Part shown: positions 5,909-8,779 of the stretch, in pieces
Numbering within the stretch: position 1 is the first letter of the stretch
Layout of the letters: each line of letters opens with the position of its first letter
DNA from: Methanomicrobiales archaeon
Lineage (GTDB): Archaea; Halobacteriota; Methanomicrobia; Methanomicrobiales; Methanoculleaceae
Direction: 5' to 3'
Length of the DNA: 8,779 bases
NCBI GenBank assembly: GCA_012511245.1
Contig: JAAZGM010000023.1
Coordinates: 1 to 8,779, forward strand
Position numbers and translations under genes: made by a program
The notes under the pieces: generated by a model
The model's input: only the letters and a program-made list of their open reading frames with translations
The model's database searches: none
What the model was told of the DNA's origin: nothing

Positions 5909-6871
5909 ATGACGACGAATACGACTTTTCTGATGGCAGCCACCACCGCAATCCTGCTCATCTTCGCCGCCTGTGCGGGATGCACCGGGACGGCGCCTGA
6001 AGGGAATGAGACGCCTGGTACTCCCGGCGGCGGAGCAAGCATCCTCAAGATCGCCACCACGACGAGCCTTGAGAACACCGGACTCCTTGCAGAACTCGAA
6101 CGGGTCTACGAAGGTCAGACCGGGATGGATCTCCAGTTTATTGCCCAGGGGACGGGGCAAGCCCTCGATACCGCACGGCGTGGGGACGTCGACCTCGTCC
6201 TCGTCCATTCGCCGGCTCTTGAGAAGCAGTTTGAGGACGAAGGTTACGGCATCAACCCGCGCTGCATCGCCTACAACTACTTCATCATCGTGGGGCCGGA
6301 GGCTGACCCGGCAGGGATCAAGGGCATGGGCGCGGTGGAAGCGTTCGAGGTGATCGCCATCGCCGGTGAGAACAACACGCCGGGCGTGGCCTTTGTCTCG
6401 CGCGGCGACAACTCCGGTACGCACAACCAGGAAAAAGCGCTCTGGAAAGAGGCAGGCTATGATTACGACAAAGATATCGTGAACGCCGGGGCCTGGTACG
6501 TCGATGCCGGCAAGGGCATGGGCGATACCCTGATCCTCGCCGACGAGAAGAAGGCCTACACCCTCACCGACGAAGGGACATACCTCTCGTTTGCGAACCG
6601 GCTCACCCTGGTGCCGATCATCAGCGAGAGCACCGAACTCATGAACCGCTACAGCGCAATCGCAGTCAACCCCGAGAAGCATCCGGGTGTGAACGCGAAA
6701 GGAGCCGCGGACTTCGTCAACTGGCTCATATCCGATGAAGGAAAGCAGCTGATCGGCGAGTTCGGGGAGGAAGAATTCGGGAAATCGCTCTTTATACCCC
6801 TTTATGCACCCGAGTGCACCGGACCGCCGTTCAACTGCACCTGTGCAGAGCCGGTGCCGACGCCCGCGTAA
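5909..6871 (+). CDS. tupA: Tungstate ABC transporter substrate-binding lipoprotein, second copy
   Basis: This 320-residue paralogue of the protein at 4806-5738 carries the same TupA landmarks: ATTTSLENTGLL (49-60), QGTGQALDTARRGDVDLVLV (80-99), FVSRGDNSGTH (162-172) and YTLTDEGTYL (217-226). Its N-terminus differs: a hydrophobic signal ends in a lipobox-like CAGC with the lipidation candidate C25. A Gly/Pro/Thr-rich linker (26-43) follows, so it is likely a membrane-anchored lipoprotein. The tail keeps PPFNC with cysteines C303, C310 and C312. It is followed after 37 bases by tupB, so this copy is the natural partner of the permease. Ribosome binding site is weak (GGT just before ATG). Substrate is tungstate or molybdate by family; tungstate is favoured for a methanogen of this type. 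Confidence 0.93.
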   Translation: MTTNTTFLMAATTAILLIFAACAGCTGTAPEGNETPGTPGGGASILKIATTTSLENTGLLAELERVYEGQTGMDLQFIAQGTGQALDTARRGDVDLVLVHSPALEKQFEDEGYGINPRCIAYNYFIIVGPEADPAGIKGMGAVEAFEVIAIAGENNTPGVAFVSRGDNSGTHNQEKALWKEAGYDYDKDIVNAGAWYVDAGKGMGDTLILADEKKAYTLTDEGTYLSFANRLTLVPIISESTELMNRYSAIAVNPEKHPGVNAKGAADFVNWLISDEGKQLIGEFGEEEFGKSLFIPLYAPECTGPPFNCTCAEPVPTPA

Positions 6872-6908
6872 AGCCGTAGACAAGGAGGAGAAGGGGGGGT
6901 GAGACCGC

Positions 6909-7604
6909 ATGGTGAGCGCAAACCCTATCATCGAAGGGTTCATCGAGGCCATCAGGCTCATCATCTCCCTCGACCCCCAGGTCGTCGAGATCACCATCCG
7001 GTCGCTCTACGTCTCCCTCACCGCCACCTTCTTCGCTGCACTCATCGCGCTTCCCATCGGCGCGCTCATCTACTTTTATGAGTTTCGAGGAAAACATGCG
7101 GTCGTCTCGACGCTCCAGACGCTGTATGCGCTCCCGACCGTCATCGTTGGCCTGATAATGTTCCTCCTCCTCTCAAACATCGGCCCGTTCGGGTTCCTCC
7201 GCCTCCTCTACACCCCGGGCGGTATGATCGCCACCCAGACCGTCCTGATCATACCCCTCCTGATGGGGCTGACGGTCTCGGCTCTCTCCGGGATCGACCG
7301 CGACAAACGTTACACGATCACCGCGCTCGGCGCAAGCAGGCTCCAGACGATCACGACCATCATCGTGGAGTCCCGGTTCGCGGTCATGTCGAGCGTCCTT
7401 CTTGGTTTCGGGCGGGCGATATCCGAGGTCGGGACGGTGATGATCGTCGGCGGCAACATCCGGGGCGCCACCCGCGTCCTCACCACGGCGATCGCGCTCA
7501 ACACGTCGATGGCGAACTACTCCGTGTCGATCGCGCTCGGGATCATCCTCCTTGCGGTGGCGCTCGGCGTGAATATCGCCCTATCTCTCGTGCAGAGGCG
7601 GTGA
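6909..7604 (+). CDS. tupB: Tungstate ABC transporter permease
   Basis: This 231-residue integral membrane protein forms the transport channel, probably as a homodimer. Hydrophobic segments occur at about 33-56, 67-92, 105-127, 157-181 and 203-228, matching the roughly five-helix pattern of TupB/ModB-type permeases. Between the third and fourth lies the cytoplasmic EAA-type loop (ITALGASRLQTITTIIVE, 137-154) that docks on the ATPase. AISEVGTVMIVGGNI (170-184) is typical of this permease group. GGGGTGAG at 6895-6902 is a good Shine-Dalgarno match six bases before the ATG, supporting this start. Four bases separate its stop from the tupC start, so the two are almost certainly co-transcribed and translationally coupled. 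Confidence 0.94.
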   Translation: MVSANPIIEGFIEAIRLIISLDPQVVEITIRSLYVSLTATFFAALIALPIGALIYFYEFRGKHAVVSTLQTLYALPTVIVGLIMFLLLSNIGPFGFLRLLYTPGGMIATQTVLIIPLLMGLTVSALSGIDRDKRYTITALGASRLQTITTIIVESRFAVMSSVLLGFGRAISEVGTVMIVGGNIRGATRVLTTAIALNTSMANYSVSIALGIILLAVALGVNIALSLVQRR

Positions 7605-7608
7605 TGCG

Positions 7609-8697
7609 ATGACGATCATCGAAGCACACGGTATCAGGAAACGCTACGGCGATCTCGAGGTCCTGCACGACGTCGACCTCACGGTCGAGGAAGGCGAGAT
7701 CATCGGGCTCATCGGGCCGAGCGGTTCCGGGAAGAGCACGTTTCTCCGCGTCCTCGACCTGATCGAGCCTGCAAACGAGGGAAGCCTCTCGATCTTCGGG
7801 ATCGATACGGTCGCGGAGCGCGGCCACTGGCTCAACCTCCGCCGCCGGATGGGGATGCTCTTCCAGCGGCCGATCGTCTTCAACGCATCGGTCTACGACA
7901 ACGTCGCGATGGGGCTCCGGTATCGCGGCGCTCCCGGCGATGAGATCGACCGGAAGGTGAAAGGAGCTCTTGAGGCCGTCGGACTCTCCCGTTACGTGAA
8001 GAGCCGGGCGACCGATCTCTCCGGTGGCGAGCAGCAGAGGGTGGCGCTCTCGCGGGTGCTCGTGACGGAACCCGAGATCCTCTTCCTGGATGAGCCAACC
8101 GCAAACCTCGATCCGGGCTCGACCGCCACCATCGAGCGGATCGTGGCTGGCCTGAACCGGGAGACCGGGACGACCGTCCTCATAAGCACCCACGATCTTT
8201 CGCAGGGCCAGCGGCTTGCCCACCGGATCGCGGTGATGGTCGACGGCACGATCGCTCAGACCGGGGCGTCGGGTGAGGTATTCCGCTCACCGAGGGACAG
8301 GATGATCGCCCGGTTCGTGGGTGCCCAGAACATCATCCCCGGGCGGGTGGTCTCGCGGATGGCGGGGTTCACGGTCGTGGAGGTGGGAGGAAGGGAGTTC
8401 CTCTCGGCGACCCTGCCGCCTGCCGACGATGTCGAGATGGTCATCCGCGGCGAGGACATCTCCCTGCACCGGCGGGAACCGGAGCACGAGGAGGCGGAGA
8501 ACCGGTTCCCGGCGAAGGTTGTCCGTGTTGAGCCAGCCGCACCGTTCGTGAACGTGACCATCCACTGCGGGTGCGACCTGGTCTCGCTTGTGACGGCGAG
8601 GAGGGCGGATGCCCTTGCCCTCTCTCCCGGGATGGATATCTGGATCTCTCTCCAGGCAAAAGCAGTCCACCTCATTCCGCAAAAAAACGGCGAGTAA
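7609..8697 (+). CDS. tupC: Tungstate ABC transporter ATP-binding protein
   Basis: This cytoplasmic ATPase powers uptake through TupB. All nucleotide-binding motifs are present: Walker A GPSGSGKST (36-44), Q-loop LFQRP with Q86, signature LSGGEQQR (137-144), Walker B ILFLDEP with D161 and E162, D-loop after it (NLDP), and H-loop STHD with H195. The C-terminal part (about 243-356) is an extra regulatory domain of the TOBE/MOP-like type expected in molybdate and tungstate ATPases, starting NIIPGRVVSR. It could bind the oxyanion and inhibit transport when internal metal is high, a property known for ModC-type relatives and only inferred here. At 362 residues it is full length. GAGGCGGTGATG just before the ATG supplies a ribosome binding site overlapping the tupB end. 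Confidence 0.94.
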   Translation: MTIIEAHGIRKRYGDLEVLHDVDLTVEEGEIIGLIGPSGSGKSTFLRVLDLIEPANEGSLSIFGIDTVAERGHWLNLRRRMGMLFQRPIVFNASVYDNVAMGLRYRGAPGDEIDRKVKGALEAVGLSRYVKSRATDLSGGEQQRVALSRVLVTEPEILFLDEPTANLDPGSTATIERIVAGLNRETGTTVLISTHDLSQGQRLAHRIAVMVDGTIAQTGASGEVFRSPRDRMIARFVGAQNIIPGRVVSRMAGFTVVEVGGREFLSATLPPADDVEMVIRGEDISLHRREPEHEEAENRFPAKVVRVEPAAPFVNVTIHCGCDLVSLVTARRADALALSPGMDIWISLQAKAVHLIPQKNGE

Positions 8698-8698
8698 A

Positions 8699-8748
8699 CA
8701 AAGGTGCTTTACCTTAACAGAGTGTAAATGGGTCTTATTTTACCTTTG
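8699..8748. promoter_or_regulatory. Inverted and direct repeat cluster downstream of tupC
   Basis: CAAAGGT at 8699-8705 is the exact reverse complement of ACCTTTG at 8742-8748. TTTACCTT occurs twice in direct orientation at 8708-8715 and 8739-8746. A third, shorter pairing (AAGGT at 8701-8705 with ACCTT at 8711-8715) is possible. The T-rich TCTTATTTTA at 8733-8742 could end transcription of tupC. Alternatively, the repeats could be operator half-sites for a gene beginning to the right. Confidence 0.4.
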
Positions 8749-8754
8749 CCGGAA

Positions 8755-8772
8755 TGGATAGATTTATGTTTT
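8755..8772 (+). promoter_or_regulatory. Possible promoter leading out of the window
   Basis: ATAGATTTATGTTT contains a TATA-like TTTATG close to the window end, just after the repeat cluster at 8699-8748. It would drive a rightward gene starting beyond 8779. No coding start can be seen, so this is tentative. Confidence 0.25.
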
Positions 8773-8779
8773 GAACCCC

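Noticed and set aside
5891..6997. Minus-strand open frame of 368 codons
   Set aside because: It is antisense to the second tupA and the start of tupB, whose family motifs are complete. The frame is a codon-bias shadow.
7543..8223. Minus-strand open frame of 226 codons
   Set aside because: It is antisense to tupC, including its ATPase motifs, and shows no recognisable domain.
1..8779. tRNA, rRNA or insertion sequence
   Set aside because: I found no tRNA-like cloverleaf sequence, rRNA segment, transposase motif or terminal inverted repeats by eye; a covariance-model scan was not possible.

Overview
The window looks like chromosomal DNA from a methanogenic archaeon of the order Methanomicrobiales. 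A Methanoculleus-like genome is my best guess, from protein style and recall only; no search was run. The evidence is the GC-rich coding sequence, archaeal TATA-type promoters placed so that some transcripts would have almost no leader, a secreted PKD/beta-propeller surface protein of a kind common in these methanogens, and a complete tungstate importer. Tungsten is used by these organisms in formylmethanofuran and formate dehydrogenases.

Left part (1-2028, minus strand): the first 676 codons of a large secreted protein that runs off the left edge. It has a signal peptide, PKD-domain pieces and propeller-type repeats. Two PKD domains appear to be split, with a block of repeats inserted inside each. 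From 2029 to 2653 I find no credible gene.

Middle (2654-3276, minus strand): a nucleotidyltransferase/HEPN (MNT-HepT) toxin-antitoxin pair. The MNT antitoxin is intact with a GTG start. The HepT toxin carries two frame breaks that cancel each other and has lost the histidine of its RNase motif, so it is called a pseudogene. Next, at 3410-4660 on the minus strand, is a complete hisD (histidinol dehydrogenase).

Right part (4806-8697, plus strand): a tungstate ABC transporter locus. Two tandem substrate-binding proteins (tupA-like; the first apparently soluble, the second a lipoprotein) are followed by the permease tupB and the ATPase tupC. The first tupA has an AT-rich, apparently leaderless promoter containing a 9-bp inverted repeat, a possible operator for metal control. 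A GC-rich hairpin lies between the two tupA genes. After tupC there is an inverted/direct repeat cluster and a possible promoter leading out of the window.

The binding proteins would capture tungstate (or molybdate) outside the membrane, TupB would form the channel and TupC would power uptake. hisD, the toxin-antitoxin remnant and the surface protein appear functionally unrelated neighbours. I see no strong case for a wholly new system. The most unusual items are the split-PKD propeller architecture, the decayed HepT beside an intact MNT, and the duplicated tupA with its candidate regulatory DNA.
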